NCBI RefSeq assembly: GCF_000160135.1 | Contig: NZ_GG729933.1 | Span: 82,152 to 146,151, forward strand | From: Oribacterium sp. oral taxon 078 str. F0262 | Lineage (GTDB): Bacteria > Bacillota > Clostridia > Lachnospirales > Lachnospiraceae | DNA length: 64,000 bases | Reading direction: 5' to 3' | Part shown: positions 21,836 through 30,537 of the stretch, one piece after another | How positions within the stretch are numbered: the stretch's first letter is position 1 | Layout of the letters: every line of letters starts with the position of its first letter | Notes under the pieces: model-generated | Database searches by the model: none | Told to the model about the DNA's origin: nothing | What the model saw: only the letters and a program-made list of their open reading frames with translations | Program-made: the position numbers and the translations under genes

Positions 21836-24478
21836 TCAGCCTTCGGAGAAGGGAGCCAGGATATGGAACCGCTTTCCGTCGCTTTGGATCTGAATCTCTC
21901 CGAGCTCTCCGGTCTTTAGGGGAAGGATATCCCTTTCCTCAAGGCGGGAGAGCGTTTCTCTGTGGGGATGACCGTAGCGGTTCCCTCTTCCGTAAGAGAG
22001 GAGCGCATATTCCGGGCGCAGACAGTCGAGAAGCTCCTCCGAGGAGCTGTATTTGGAGCCGTGGTGCGCGGCCTTCAGAATATCGATGTCGCACAGGGCT
22101 CCGGCGGCCCGAAGGTTCTTGAGAAGCTTCTTTTCCGCCTCCTTCGGCATATCTCCCGTGAAAAGCATCCGAAAATTCCCATAGGCCAGCAGCATTCCGA
22201 TGGAATGACTGTTGGCCTCTTCGATTGGCTCATTGTTTTCCGGATAGCAGCAGCGGAGAGAGGATGGGAAAGCGAGCATATCCCCGTTTTTCAGATAGCG
22301 GATCCGGCATCCGCGCCGGACCGCAAGGCGCTTTAAGATGCCGTAGCGGGGATCCTCCTCCGCGGGAGCCGGAAGAACGAGCTCCCGGATCCGGATCTGC
22401 GTGCTCTTCGAGAGAAGATATTCGATGCCGCTCAGATGATCCCTGTCGCAGTGGGTAATGAGGGCGGTGTCGATCGTGAGGACGGCCTTTGAGAGGAGGA
22501 AGGGCTCCAGTACCCTCTCCCCGAAATGTTCATTGCTGCTGGAGCCGCAGTCGACGCTCATGACCTTCCCCTTGCATTCCAGAAGAAATCCGTCCCCCTG
22601 CCCGACATCGATCGCGCTGATGAGAAGTCCCTTTGGCCTTCCCGGAAGGAGGAGAAGGAAAAAGAAAAGAAGGGAGAGAAGGGAGAGGAGCTTCCGAAGG
22701 GCCGCTCTCGGAGACGGAAGGGAGGCGGGAAGGAGAGAGCTGAGAGAACGGATAGAGCGGATAGAAAAGACGCTCCCGAGGCGGAAGGGAGCCTTCTTTC
22801 TGCGGCTTTTTCCGCCGGACTCCTCCGGCAAAGAGCGGAGGAAGCCGAGGAAAAAGAGCAGGAGGTAGGCGAGAAGGATTCGCTCCGCCCTCGGGCGCCC
22901 CAGAGTAATAAGCGAAAAGGGAAGGGAGAGGGAGAGACGGCAGAGCTTCCGCCAGAGAAAAAGGATGAAGCAGCCGCTCCCCGAAAAGACGGAGGCGAGA
23001 AAGGAGAGCGGAGGGAGAGGGAGCAGCAGAACGAGAGAATAAAAGAGCAGGGAGAGAAGGATACTGGCCAAAAGATAGGGAAGGAGCGGAAGGAGGAAGA
23101 GATTCAGAGCGGCGCCGTAGAGCGGAAACTGGAAGAAATGCCAGAGCATGAGGGGAAGCAGGAAGAGGGAGAGCCGCAGACTGGCGCTGAGGGCCGTGAG
23201 GAGGAGGGAGAGCAGCATTTGGAGCTGTCCCCGGCTATGGGAAAGGCACCTGCTTCTCCGGCCCTTCGGAAGAGAGAGCGGAAGCAGCGCGGCGAAGCTC
23301 AGCTGAAAGCCCGCGTGAAAGAGGAGAAAGGGCTGAAAGCAAAGGAGAAGAAGGAAGGCCAGGGAGAGGGAAGAGAGCATATCATAGCTTCTTCCGGCGG
23401 CCCTTCCGAGAAAATGGAGGAGGAGCATGATGAGGGCGCGGAGGATAGAGGCATGTGCTCCCGCAAGAATACCGTAGCAGAGGATCAGAATCCCGCCGAA
23501 GAGGCCGGAATAGGCCTGAGAGAGTCCGAGGAAGCGGAAAAATTCATAGGAGGCGGTGCCCAGAATGGAGAGATGGAGGCCGGAAATCGCGAGAAGATGT
23601 GCGGCTCCGCTCTCCCGGAAAAGCGCCCGGCTCTCGGTATCGAGCTCCCCGCTCTCTCCGAGAAGCACGGCCTTGCAGATTCCAAGCTCCTCCTTTGGAT
23701 AGAGTGCGCTCAGGGAGTCGGAGAGGAAATATTTCCCGCTTTGCAAAAAGCGCTGCCAGGGGGATGCGCTGTCTCTGAGGAGAGAAAGCTCCTCCGCGCG
23801 GAAAGAGCCGCTCAGTCCCTGTGTTTTTTCGTAGAGGGAAAAATCGAATTCTCCCTCATTTCCGGCCCTTCGCTCCGGAAGAAGCTTTCCCCGAATTCTG
23901 ACACTCTGCCCGGGGAAAAGACGCTCCTCCCCTTCGCAGTAGACGAGAAGGCGCCCGGCCGGACAGAAATAGCGGGCGCGAAGACGCGGATCTGCGTCCT
24001 CCGGGAGAGCTTCCGCGCTTCCATAGGCGCTGGAGAGCACGGCATCCTTTAGGATCAGACGGCTTTTCCCGGAGAGGATCCGGACGGACTCCACCTCCCC
24101 CGATAGGGAGAGAGAAAAATCCGAGAGCGCGGAGAGGCGCTCGCGGCAGAGAGAAAGTCTGCGGGCTTCCCTTTGGTAAGAAAATACAGCCAAAAGGAAG
24201 GGGAGGAGGGAGAGGCATAGGACCTGTGCGCGCCCGGGACAGGATATTTTCCTCTTTGGGGAAGGAAAGGGGCGGTCAGAACAGGGGAAAAGACGGAGCA
24301 TCCGCATGCTTTCAGATCCATGCGGCGCGGGAGAAGAGAGAAGGAGGAGAGAAAAAAGGAGCAGGAGAGCGAAGAAGAGGAAGAAAATCCGAAGCCGGGA
24401 GGAAAGCTCTGCGGCGACACTCAGCTCACCCAGAAAAAAGAAAACGGCGGCATGAAAAAGGGGACGGCGAAAAAGCAT
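21836..24478 (-). CDS. comEC: ComEC/Rec2 DNA-uptake channel
   Basis: ComEC passes single-stranded DNA across the cytoplasmic membrane during transformation. ATG 24478, behind GGAGGTATTCC, gives 880 residues. A longer frame reaching 24943 runs through repeat copy B and is rejected. Order: N-terminal TM segments, an OB-like DUF4131 region near 90-230, the competence core with ESGAAHLLAISGLHLSIL near 285 and many TM helices, and a metallo-beta-lactamase-like C-terminal domain with IDVGQGDGFLLE, ITHCDRDHLSGIEYL, LFTGDM and LKAAHHGSKYSS. All key metal motifs are present, so the nuclease domain may be active. No other late-competence genes flank it. Confidence 0.92.
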   Translation of the reverse strand: MLFRRPLFHAAVFFFLGELSVAAELSSRLRIFFLFFALLLLFSLLLLSSPAPHGSESMRMLRLFPCSDRPFPSPKRKISCPGRAQVLCLSLLPFLLAVFSYQREARRLSLCRERLSALSDFSLSLSGEVESVRILSGKSRLILKDAVLSSAYGSAEALPEDADPRLRARYFCPAGRLLVYCEGEERLFPGQSVRIRGKLLPERRAGNEGEFDFSLYEKTQGLSGSFRAEELSLLRDSASPWQRFLQSGKYFLSDSLSALYPKEELGICKAVLLGESGELDTESRALFRESGAAHLLAISGLHLSILGTASYEFFRFLGLSQAYSGLFGGILILCYGILAGAHASILRALIMLLLHFLGRAAGRSYDMLSSLSLAFLLLLCFQPFLLFHAGFQLSFAALLPLSLPKGRRSRCLSHSRGQLQMLLSLLLTALSASLRLSLFLLPLMLWHFFQFPLYGAALNLFLLPLLPYLLASILLSLLFYSLVLLLPLPPLSFLASVFSGSGCFILFLWRKLCRLSLSLPFSLITLGRPRAERILLAYLLLFFLGFLRSLPEESGGKSRRKKAPFRLGSVFSIRSIRSLSSLLPASLPSPRAALRKLLSLLSLLFFFLLLLPGRPKGLLISAIDVGQGDGFLLECKGKVMSVDCGSSSNEHFGERVLEPFLLSKAVLTIDTALITHCDRDHLSGIEYLLSKSTQIRIRELVLPAPAEEDPRYGILKRLAVRRGCRIRYLKNGDMLAFPSSLRCCYPENNEPIEEANSHSIGMLLAYGNFRMLFTGDMPKEAEKKLLKNLRAAGALCDIDILKAAHHGSKYSSSEELLDCLRPEYALLSYGRGNRYGHPHRETLSRLEERDILPLKTGELGEIQIQSDGKRFHILAPFSEG

Positions 24479-24625
24479 GGAATACCTCCGAAGGATGCGT
24501 CGGGAAAGGACGAAATTTTTGCCTGAGAGATCGAAAAGAAAAAAAGAAAAAGAAGAAATAAAGAAGGAAGGAAAGGAAAAAACACCGGATTCTTTCATGA
24601 GTGAAACAATGCTTTGATCACTGCC

Positions 24626-24654
24626 ATTATAGCAAAATTTTCCATGCCGTAAAA
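24626..24654 (-). promoter_or_regulatory. Extended -10 promoter for comEC
   Basis: On the minus strand TTTTAC (24654-24649) and TATAAT (24631-24626) are 17 bp apart, with TGC directly before TATAAT as an extended -10. Transcription would begin near 24619, leaving a leader of about 140 nt that is almost all pyrimidine. Confidence 0.6.
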
Positions 24655-24676
24655 GAGCCTGCCGAATAAATGCGCC

Positions 24677-24905
24677 CCGAATCTGCCCGATGGAAGACTT
24701 CTGCGCTTTTTCTTCGCTGCATCCGCGCTCAAGACTCGGCTTCGCCCGGGAGGCATCAGCCGACCTTCCTTCGGAAGGCACTTCTCGAAGAGAAGACCCA
24801 AGGACGCTCCGAATCTGTCCGATGGCAGACTTCTGCGTTTTTTCTTCGCTGCATCCGCGCTCGGAGACTCGGCTTCGCCCGGGAGGCGTCAGCCGACCTC
24901 CCTTC
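24677..24905 (-). repeat. Dispersed intergenic repeat, copy B (two units)
   Basis: Two near-tandem minus-strand units are seen. Each has GACTCGGCTTCGCCCGGGAGGC, TCAGCCGACC and GATGG-AGACTTCTGCG pieces joined by an extra CTTTTTCTTCGCTGCATCCGCGCTC stretch not present in copies C-F. It forms most of the spacer between comEC and the PTS gene. Confidence 0.75.
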
Positions 24906-25074
24906 CAAGCCTGCGGCATTTTTGGCAGCACAATCGGCATCACAGAGATAAGGATTTACTATGGAATATTTTACAGCGGCTGTGGCATAATAGGAGAGAC
25001 CCGCAGCGGGGAAAGCATAGGAGAAGCTTTGGGAAGGAAATAGGGGAAGAGAAGATAGGAATAGGAGAACTTCT

Positions 25075-26163
25075 ATGGAAAGCGTAAAAAAGTTTCTGAA
25101 ACGAAAGGATATCATAATATCCGCAAAGCGCTATGGGATTGACGCCATGGGGGCGATGGCGCAGGGCTTGTTTTGCTCCCTCCTGATCGGCACGATCATC
25201 AATACCATCGGACTTCAGTTTGGCGTAAAGGCTTTGAGCAAAACTATAGCCACGATAGCCGGGACGGAATATACCGTGGGAGGACTCGCGGCTGCAATGA
25301 GCGGTCCCGCAATGGCGGTGGCCATCGGTTACGCCCTGCACTGTCCGCCTCTCGTGCTTTTTTCCCTGATCACCGTCGGCTTTGCCTCCAATGCTCTGGG
25401 GGGTGCCGGAGGGCCTCTGGCAGTGCTTTTCGTCGCGATCCTCTCCGCTGAAATCGGGAAGGCCGTATCCAAGGAGACGAAGGTCGACATTCTCGTCACC
25501 CCATGTCTCACTATCCTCTCAGGCATGCTGCTCTCCGCGTGGCTGGCACCTGCCCTGGGGAAGGCCGCCATGAAGCTCGGGGACATTATCATCTGGGGCA
25601 CCGAGCTGCAGCCCTTCTTCATGGGAATGCTGGTTTCCCTCTCGGTGGGAATGGCGCTGACGCTCCCCATCTCCTCGGCGGCCATCTGCGCGGCCCTTGG
25701 GCTGACGGGACTTGCGGGGGGCGCAGCCCTGGCCGGCTGCTGCGCGCAGATGGTGGGCTTCGCTTTTATGTCCCTTCCGGAAAACGGCTGGGGAGGGCTG
25801 ATCTCGCAGGGCCTTGGGACCTCCATGCTTCAGATGGGAAATATCGTAAAAAATCCAAGGATCTGGATCGCCCCCTGCCTGGTCTCTGTAATTACGGGAC
25901 CCATCGCGACCTGCATCTTCAAGCTCAGAATGAACGGAGCCGCCGTATCCTCCGGGATGGGGACCTGCGGACTGGTAGGGCCGATCGGCGTCTATACCGG
26001 CTGGATCCAGGATATTTCCAATGGGGGAAAGACAGGGATCAGCGCCTTTGACTGGGCGGGCCTTCTTTTTATCTGCCTGATCCTCCCCGCGTTTCTCACC
26101 CCTCTTATCAATACACTCTGTATCCGCTTTGGCTGGGTGAAAAGGGGAGATATGAAGCTTTGA
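25075..26163 (+). CDS. PTS EIIC-like permease (EIIC-2 family)
   Basis: The 362-residue membrane protein matches the PTS_EIIC_2 group, which forms the sugar-translocating channel of phosphotransferase systems and often stands without its EIIA/EIIB. About nine to ten hydrophobic segments are seen, rich in Gly (GGLAAAMSGPAMAVAIGYAL, LGGAGGPLAVLFVAILSAEIGKAV, MNGAAVSSGMGTCGLVGPIGVYTGW). The ATG follows TAGGAGAACTTCT. No EIIA, EIIB or sugar-metabolism gene is nearby, so substrate and energy coupling are unknown. Some homologs may be regulators or facilitators. Confidence 0.85.
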   Translation: MESVKKFLKRKDIIISAKRYGIDAMGAMAQGLFCSLLIGTIINTIGLQFGVKALSKTIATIAGTEYTVGGLAAAMSGPAMAVAIGYALHCPPLVLFSLITVGFASNALGGAGGPLAVLFVAILSAEIGKAVSKETKVDILVTPCLTILSGMLLSAWLAPALGKAAMKLGDIIIWGTELQPFFMGMLVSLSVGMALTLPISSAAICAALGLTGLAGGAALAGCCAQMVGFAFMSLPENGWGGLISQGLGTSMLQMGNIVKNPRIWIAPCLVSVITGPIATCIFKLRMNGAAVSSGMGTCGLVGPIGVYTGWIQDISNGGKTGISAFDWAGLLFICLILPAFLTPLINTLCIRFGWVKRGDMKL

Positions 26164-26213
26164 GGCGGGATTTGATTCTGCCTTTGCCGCGTCGCTTTTC
26201 TGAGAGGGGGCCA

Positions 26214-26455
26214 GTCAGACAGGCCCCTTTTCGGAGAGGGGGAGGCCCCGTGAAGAGGAGGGAAAGGCCTTTGCAAAGAAGGGGAGACCCTGTGAAGAAG
26301 GAAGCTCTGCAAGGAAGAGGGGGAGCTTTATTGAAGAAGAGGGAAGGCCCTGTGAAGAAAAGGGAAAGGCTTTGCAAAGAAGGGGGAGTTTTACGAAGAT
26401 GAGAGAAGCTTTTAAAAAAAAGAGAGGCTTTGTCAAGGGGAGAGGAGCCCCGTGA
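26214..26455 (+). repeat. Purine-rich degenerate repeat, about 21-nt period
   Basis: The tract after the PTS gene is over 70% purine on the + strand. It repeats CCCTGTGAAGAAG-AGGGA, AGGCTTTGCAAAGAAGGGG and variants at roughly 21- and 42-nt steps. Because 21 is a multiple of three, it produces open frames on both strands with 7-residue repeats, but none has a ribosome site and no gene is called. Confidence 0.6.
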
Positions 26456-26462
26456 GAATACG

Positions 26463-26505
26463 AAAAGTCCCGCAGCTCACAATGGATGCGGACTGCGGGA
26501 CTTTT
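26463..26505. terminator. Bidirectional intrinsic terminator after rpsT
   Basis: AAAAGTCCCGCAG at 26463-26475 pairs perfectly with CTGCGGGACTTTT at 26493-26505 (13 bp, 17-nt loop). The + strand has a TTTTT tail and the minus strand a TTTTC tail, so it can end rpsT (minus) and anything reading from the PTS gene. Confidence 0.85.
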
Positions 26506-26530
26506 TCCCTTGCTGACAGTGCTTGCTTTC

Positions 26531-26794
26531 TCAGTTCATGGAGGAGACGGCCTTCGCGATGTGCGAGACCTTCCGGGAGGCGTTGTTCGCCTTCAGAACG
26601 CCCTTGCTCCGCGCCATGCAGATCTTCTTCTGCGCGGTCTTCAGCATGAGCTCGGCGGTCTCCTTATCGCCGGCCTCCACCGCGGCATAGACCTTCTTGA
26701 TGTAGGTCTTCACCTCGGAGCGGATGGACTTGTTTCTCTCGCTCCTTTTCGCGGCAACGAGAATCCTTTTCTTTGCAGACTTGATATTTGCCAT
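26531..26794 (-). CDS. rpsT: 30S ribosomal protein S20
   Basis: S20 binds 16S rRNA early in 30S assembly. The start at ATG 26794 gives 87 residues with the universal N-terminus MANIKSAKKRI, a typical three-helix, Lys/Arg-rich protein (SERNKSIRSEVKTYIKKV, KGVLKANNASRKVSHIAKAV). A longer frame to 26881 adds 29 non-homologous residues and is rejected. The ribosome site reads GAAAGGTGGCTGAAA. It diverges from lepA, a frequent arrangement, with a leader of about 200 nt between its promoter and start. Confidence 0.97.
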   Translation of the reverse strand: MANIKSAKKRILVAAKRSERNKSIRSEVKTYIKKVYAAVEAGDKETAELMLKTAQKKICMARSKGVLKANNASRKVSHIAKAVSSMN

Positions 26795-26992
26795 TTTCAG
26801 CCACCTTTCAATCGGAATTTCGGTGATCCGGCCGACGCGGAGGATGGGAGCGCCGGGGTTCACAGCATCGGTAAAAGGCAAAGAAGATGCGCTTTACCGG
26901 GAGAGGTTTTCAAATATCTGGACACGGACAGTTTGAAAACAGAAAAACATCACAAGAGAATGCCATCCCGAAACGGTGCTGTGGCAAAGACT

Positions 26993-27036
26993 TATGATAT
27001 CCCAGATATCATATAAAAAAGGCCCTCCGCTGTCAA
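26993..27036 (-). promoter_or_regulatory. rpsT promoter with overlapping inverted repeat
   Basis: On the minus strand TTGACA (27036-27031) and TATGAT (27013-27008) are exactly 17 bp apart, a near-consensus sigma-A promoter. A perfect 9-bp inverted repeat TATGATATC-CCA-GATATCATA covers 26993-27013, spanning the -10 box and the start site. It could be an operator, or form a hairpin at the mRNA 5' end that stabilises it. Confidence 0.8.
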
Positions 27037-27062
27037 TCCCTCCGAAGAGGCCCCGCGGCTTA

Positions 27063-27091
27063 TTGTGAATGCCGTTTTTCCATGCTACTAT
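27063..27091 (+). promoter_or_regulatory. Likely lepA promoter
   Basis: TTGTGA (27063-27068) and TACTAT (27086-27091) are 17 bp apart and diverge from the rpsT promoter. The leader to the lepA start is about 295 nt and contains the short repeat at 27262-27358. Confidence 0.5.
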
Positions 27092-27261
27092 AGGGGACAG
27101 GCCGTATGCTTATTATTATAGTCAAGGTTATAGTAAAGGGAGAGGGCGGAGATGTCGGCGCCGCGGCAGCGGTCCATTTCGTGCATCGTTCGTGGGATTC
27201 GGCGGCCGAGGCTTTGAGAGAAGAGCTTGACATACAGCTTCATTTCGCGCCGCCTGTGGGG

Positions 27262-27358
27262 TTCGGCTTCGCCCTTGGGACAGAAGAGGCGGTCGGCGAT
27301 ACAGGCGGTGCAGACAGCGGCATCAGCGATTCGGCTTCGCCCGGGGCAGAAAGAGCGG
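27262..27358 (+). repeat. Two direct repeats in the lepA leader
   Basis: TTCGGCTTCGCCCTTGGGACAGAAGAGGCGG-like copies start at 27262 and 27330 (68 bp apart). The TTCGGCTTCGCCCGGG piece also occurs in the dispersed repeat family, so this may be a degraded remnant of it. Confidence 0.45.
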
Positions 27359-27394
27359 CGGAGATCGTCGGAGTCGGAGCATAGAGGAGAGAAG

Positions 27395-29206
27395 ATGGCG
27401 AGTATCGAGCAGCAGAGGATCCGGAATTTTTGCATCATTGCCCACATTGACCACGGGAAATCCACCCTCGCGGACCGCATCCTGGAGATGACAGGCACTC
27501 TCACGGAGCGGGAAATGCAGGCCCAGGTTCTCGACAATATGGATATCGAGCGGGAGAGAGGAATCACGATTAAATCTCAGACCGCGCGAGTCATCTATCG
27601 GGCGAGGGACGGGAAGGAATATATCTTTAACCTCATCGATACGCCGGGTCATGTGGACTTTAATTACGAGGTATCCCGGGCTCTCGCAGCCTGCGACGGC
27701 GCGATCCTGGTCGTGGATGCGAGCCAGGGGATCCAGGCGCAGACCCTCGCGAACACTTATCTCGCGCTGGATCATGATCTCGAGATCCTGCCGGTCATCA
27801 ATAAGATCGACCTTCCCTCCGCGGACCCCGAGAGAGCGGCGAGGGAGATTGAGGATGTGATCGGGATCGAGGCGATGGACGCTCCCCGCATCTCCGCAAA
27901 AACCGGAGAAAATGCGGAGGAGGTGCTGGAGGCCATCGTGAAGAAGCTCCCGGCTCCGGGAGGGGATGCGGAAAATCCCCTGCAGGCGCTGATCTTTGAC
28001 TCCCTCTACGACTCCTACCGGGGTGTCATCATCTTTTGCAGGATCAAAGAGGGAAGTGTCCGGAAGGGGACCCCGATCCGCCTGATGGCGAGCGGGGCGG
28101 AGTTTTCCGTGACGGAGGTCGGCTACTTCGGGCCCGGCCGCTTCATCCCCTGCGAGGAGCTCTCGGCCGGCATGGTGGGATATCTCACGGCCTCCATCAA
28201 AAATATCCGGGATGCGCGGGTCGGGGACACCGTGACATCGGCACAGAGACCGGCGGAGAAGCCTCTCCCCGGCTATAAGAAGGTCCAGAGCATGGTTTTC
28301 TGCGGCATCTATCCCGCGGATACGACGAAGTACCCGGACCTTCGGGATGCCCTGGAGAAGCTTCAGCTTAACGACGCCGCGCTCCGCTATGAGCCGGAGA
28401 CCTCGGCGGCGCTCGGCTTTGGCTTCCGCTGCGGCTTCCTGGGGCTTCTTCATCTCGATGTCATACAGGAGAGGCTGGAGAGGGAGTACGGCCTCGACCT
28501 CGTGACCACGGCTCCCTCCGTGGTCTACCATGTTTATAAGACGGACGGGAGTAGGATCGAGCTCACCAATCCTTCGAATCTCCCGGATCCCTCGGAGATC
28601 GACCATATCGAGGAGCCGATCGTAAAGGCGGAGATCATGGTGACATCCGAGTTCATCGGGCCGATCATGAAGCTCTGCCAGGAGCGCCGGGGGATTTATC
28701 AGGAGACGGAATACATCGAGTCGACGAGAGCGGTGCTCCGATACGAGCTTCCCTTAAACGAGATCATCTATGACTTCTTCGACGCTCTGAAATCCAGAAG
28801 CCGCGGCTATGCGAGCTTTGACTACGAGCTCTCCTCTTACCGGACCGGAAAGATGGTGAAGCTGGACATTCTGGTGAATAAGCAGCAGATCGACGCGCTC
28901 TCCTTCATCGTCCACGCGGACTCCGCCTATGAGCGGGGGAAGAAGATGTGCGAGAAGCTGAAGAATGAGATTCCCCGACAGCTCTTTGAGATTCCGATCC
29001 AGGCGGCGATCGGCGGACATGTCCAGGCCAGGGAGACCATCAAGGCCCTCCGAAAGGATGTCCTCGCAAAGTGCTACGGCGGGGATGTCTCCCGGAAGAA
29101 AAAGCTTCTGGAAAAGCAAAAGGAGGGAAAAAAGCGGATGCGGCAGTTTGGAAATGTCGAGATTCCGCAGAGCGCCTTTATGAGCGTATTAAAGCTGGAC
29201 GAGTGA
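27395..29206 (+). CDS. lepA: Elongation factor 4 (LepA)
   Basis: LepA is a ribosome-bound GTPase affecting initiation and stalled elongation. ATG 27395, behind AGAGGAGAGAAG, gives 603 residues with the usual N-terminus. G motifs: [14 protein letters not shown] (P-loop) at about 16-29, RGITIKSQT (switch I), DTPGHVDF (G3), NKIDLPSAD (G4). Domain II is followed by the EF-G-like III and V domains and the LepA-specific C-terminal domain ([56 protein letters not shown]). A longer frame from 27227 is not supported. It diverges from rpsT; ilvE follows after a 207-bp gap. Confidence 0.97.
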   Translation: MASIEQQRIRNFCIIAHIDHGKSTLADRILEMTGTLTEREMQAQVLDNMDIERERGITIKSQTARVIYRARDGKEYIFNLIDTPGHVDFNYEVSRALAACDGAILVVDASQGIQAQTLANTYLALDHDLEILPVINKIDLPSADPERAAREIEDVIGIEAMDAPRISAKTGENAEEVLEAIVKKLPAPGGDAENPLQALIFDSLYDSYRGVIIFCRIKEGSVRKGTPIRLMASGAEFSVTEVGYFGPGRFIPCEELSAGMVGYLTASIKNIRDARVGDTVTSAQRPAEKPLPGYKKVQSMVFCGIYPADTTKYPDLRDALEKLQLNDAALRYEPETSAALGFGFRCGFLGLLHLDVIQERLEREYGLDLVTTAPSVVYHVYKTDGSRIELTNPSNLPDPSEIDHIEEPIVKAEIMVTSEFIGPIMKLCQERRGIYQETEYIESTRAVLRYELPLNEIIYDFFDALKSRSRGYASFDYELSSYRTGKMVKLDILVNKQQIDALSFIVHADSAYERGKKMCEKLKNEIPRQLFEIPIQAAIGGHVQARETIKALRKDVLAKCYGGDVSRKKKLLEKQKEGKKRMRQFGNVEIPQSAFMSVLKLDE

Positions 29207-29413
29207 GGAGAGGGCGCGTTTTTTCCGGAGAGGAAGCTCTCTGAAGAGAGCGGAGCCTTCGCTCCCGGCTTGAAAATCAGGGCGCCCGGACTTATACTGT
29301 ATAGGCCCATGCTGCGGAGCGGGAACGCCCTGTCAAACGGCGGAAAAGCGGCGAAAGGGACAGAGCGGAGGCATCGGGCGATCTTTATTTTGGGATGAGA
29401 AAGGGGAGCGCTT

Positions 29414-30442
29414 ATGGCCAGAAAGGATCTGGATTGGGAAAATATCGGCTTTGCCTACCGGAAGACAGATATGCGTTATCGTTCCAACTATCGGGACGGC
29501 GCGTGGGATGAGGGAGGACTCACCCCCGATGCCGACGTCGTCCTGAACGAATCCGCCGGGATTTTGCAGTACTGCCAGCAGGTTTTTGAGGGCCTGAAGG
29601 CCTATACCTGGGAGGATGGCTCCGTGGTCTGCTTCCGCCCGGATCTGAACGCGGAGAGGATGTACCACTCCGCGGAGTGGATGGAGATGCCGCCCTTCCC
29701 GAAGGAGCGCTTCCTCTCCGCCGTCGACGCCGTCGTCCGGGCCAATGCGGACTGGATTCCGCCCTATGGATCGGGCGCGAGTCTCTACATCCGCCCCTAT
29801 GAGTTTGCGAGCGGCATCGTGATCGGCGTAAAGCCCGCGGAGGAGTATCAGTTCCGGACCTTTACCACGCCGGTCGGCCCCTATTATAAGGGAGGCGCGA
29901 CGCCGATCTCCATCCAGGTCTCTGACTTTGACCGGGCGGCGCCCCACGGAACCGGGGCGATCAAGGCGGGGCTGAACTACGCCATGAGTCTGCATGCCTC
30001 TGTGATCGCGCACCAGAATGGCTTCTCGGAGAATCTCTATCTGGACGCCGCGAGCCGGAGCTATGTCGAGGAGACCGGCGGCGCGAATGTCCTTTTTGTG
30101 GACCGGGAGAGAAAGCTCATCGTACCGAAATCCTCCTCGATCCTGCCCTCCATTACCAGGAGGTCCCTGGTCTATGTGGCGGAGCACTACCTCCATCTGA
30201 AGGTGGAGGAGAGAGCGGTCCGATTCTCAGAGCTTCCGGATTTCATGGAATGCGGGCTCTGCGGAACGGCGGCGGTCATCTCTCCGGTCGGAAGGATCGT
30301 CGACCACGGAAGAGAGATCAATCTCCCGAGCGGCATGGAGCGGGCCGGCGAAGTGATCGGGGAGCTCTACCGGACTCTGAGCGACATCCAGCACGGAAGG
30401 CTCGAGGCCCCGGAGGGCTGGATCCGGAGGGTGATCGAATAG
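29414..30442 (+). CDS. ilvE: Branched-chain amino acid aminotransferase
   Basis: A fold-type IV PLP enzyme that transfers amino groups between Leu/Ile/Val and 2-oxoglutarate. The 342-residue protein is of the longer (class II, eukaryote-like) IlvE group: GILQYCQQVFEGLKAY near 50, RPDLNAERM, FDRAAPHGTGAIKAGLNYAMSL with the PLP Lys near 188, GGANVLFVD, a TRRSLVYVAEHYLHLKVEERAV segment, and ECGLCGTAAVISPVGRI near 278. The ATG follows AAAGGGGAGCGCTT. It has no T-box-like leader and no other ilv/leu gene nearby. Confidence 0.95.
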   Translation: MARKDLDWENIGFAYRKTDMRYRSNYRDGAWDEGGLTPDADVVLNESAGILQYCQQVFEGLKAYTWEDGSVVCFRPDLNAERMYHSAEWMEMPPFPKERFLSAVDAVVRANADWIPPYGSGASLYIRPYEFASGIVIGVKPAEEYQFRTFTTPVGPYYKGGATPISIQVSDFDRAAPHGTGAIKAGLNYAMSLHASVIAHQNGFSENLYLDAASRSYVEETGGANVLFVDRERKLIVPKSSSILPSITRRSLVYVAEHYLHLKVEERAVRFSELPDFMECGLCGTAAVISPVGRIVDHGREINLPSGMERAGEVIGELYRTLSDIQHGRLEAPEGWIRRVIE

Positions 30443-30494
30443 GCGGATCGGAGGCATCCGCGGCGAAAAAGCCGGGGGAGCCCGGAGCGGATGG

Positions 30495-30525
30495 ACCGCC
30501 CTGCCATAGCGGCGGGGCGGTTTTT
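30495..30525 (+). terminator. ilvE terminator abutting the holA ribosome site
   Basis: Stem arms 30495-30505 and 30511-30521 (11 bp, one G-U, loop ATAGC) are followed by TTTTT at 30521-30525. The holA Shine-Dalgarno GGAGGGA starts at the next base, 30526. This looks like a Rho-independent terminator that also serves as leader structure for holA. Confidence 0.8.
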
Positions 30526-30537
30526 GGAGGGAAACCC

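Noticed and set aside
22526-24052. 508-residue open frame on the + strand, highly charged
   Set aside because: It is the exact antisense of comEC, is Glu/Lys/Arg biased as expected from the complement of Leu/Ser-rich membrane coding, and has no ribosome site.
26160-26402. Short repeated-peptide open frames in the purine tract
   Set aside because: They arise from a 21-nt repeat that stays open in several frames; no start site is credible.
29207-29413. T-box or leucine attenuator ahead of ilvE
   Set aside because: No T-box sequence, specifier loop or leader peptide with Leu/Ile/Val codons was found.
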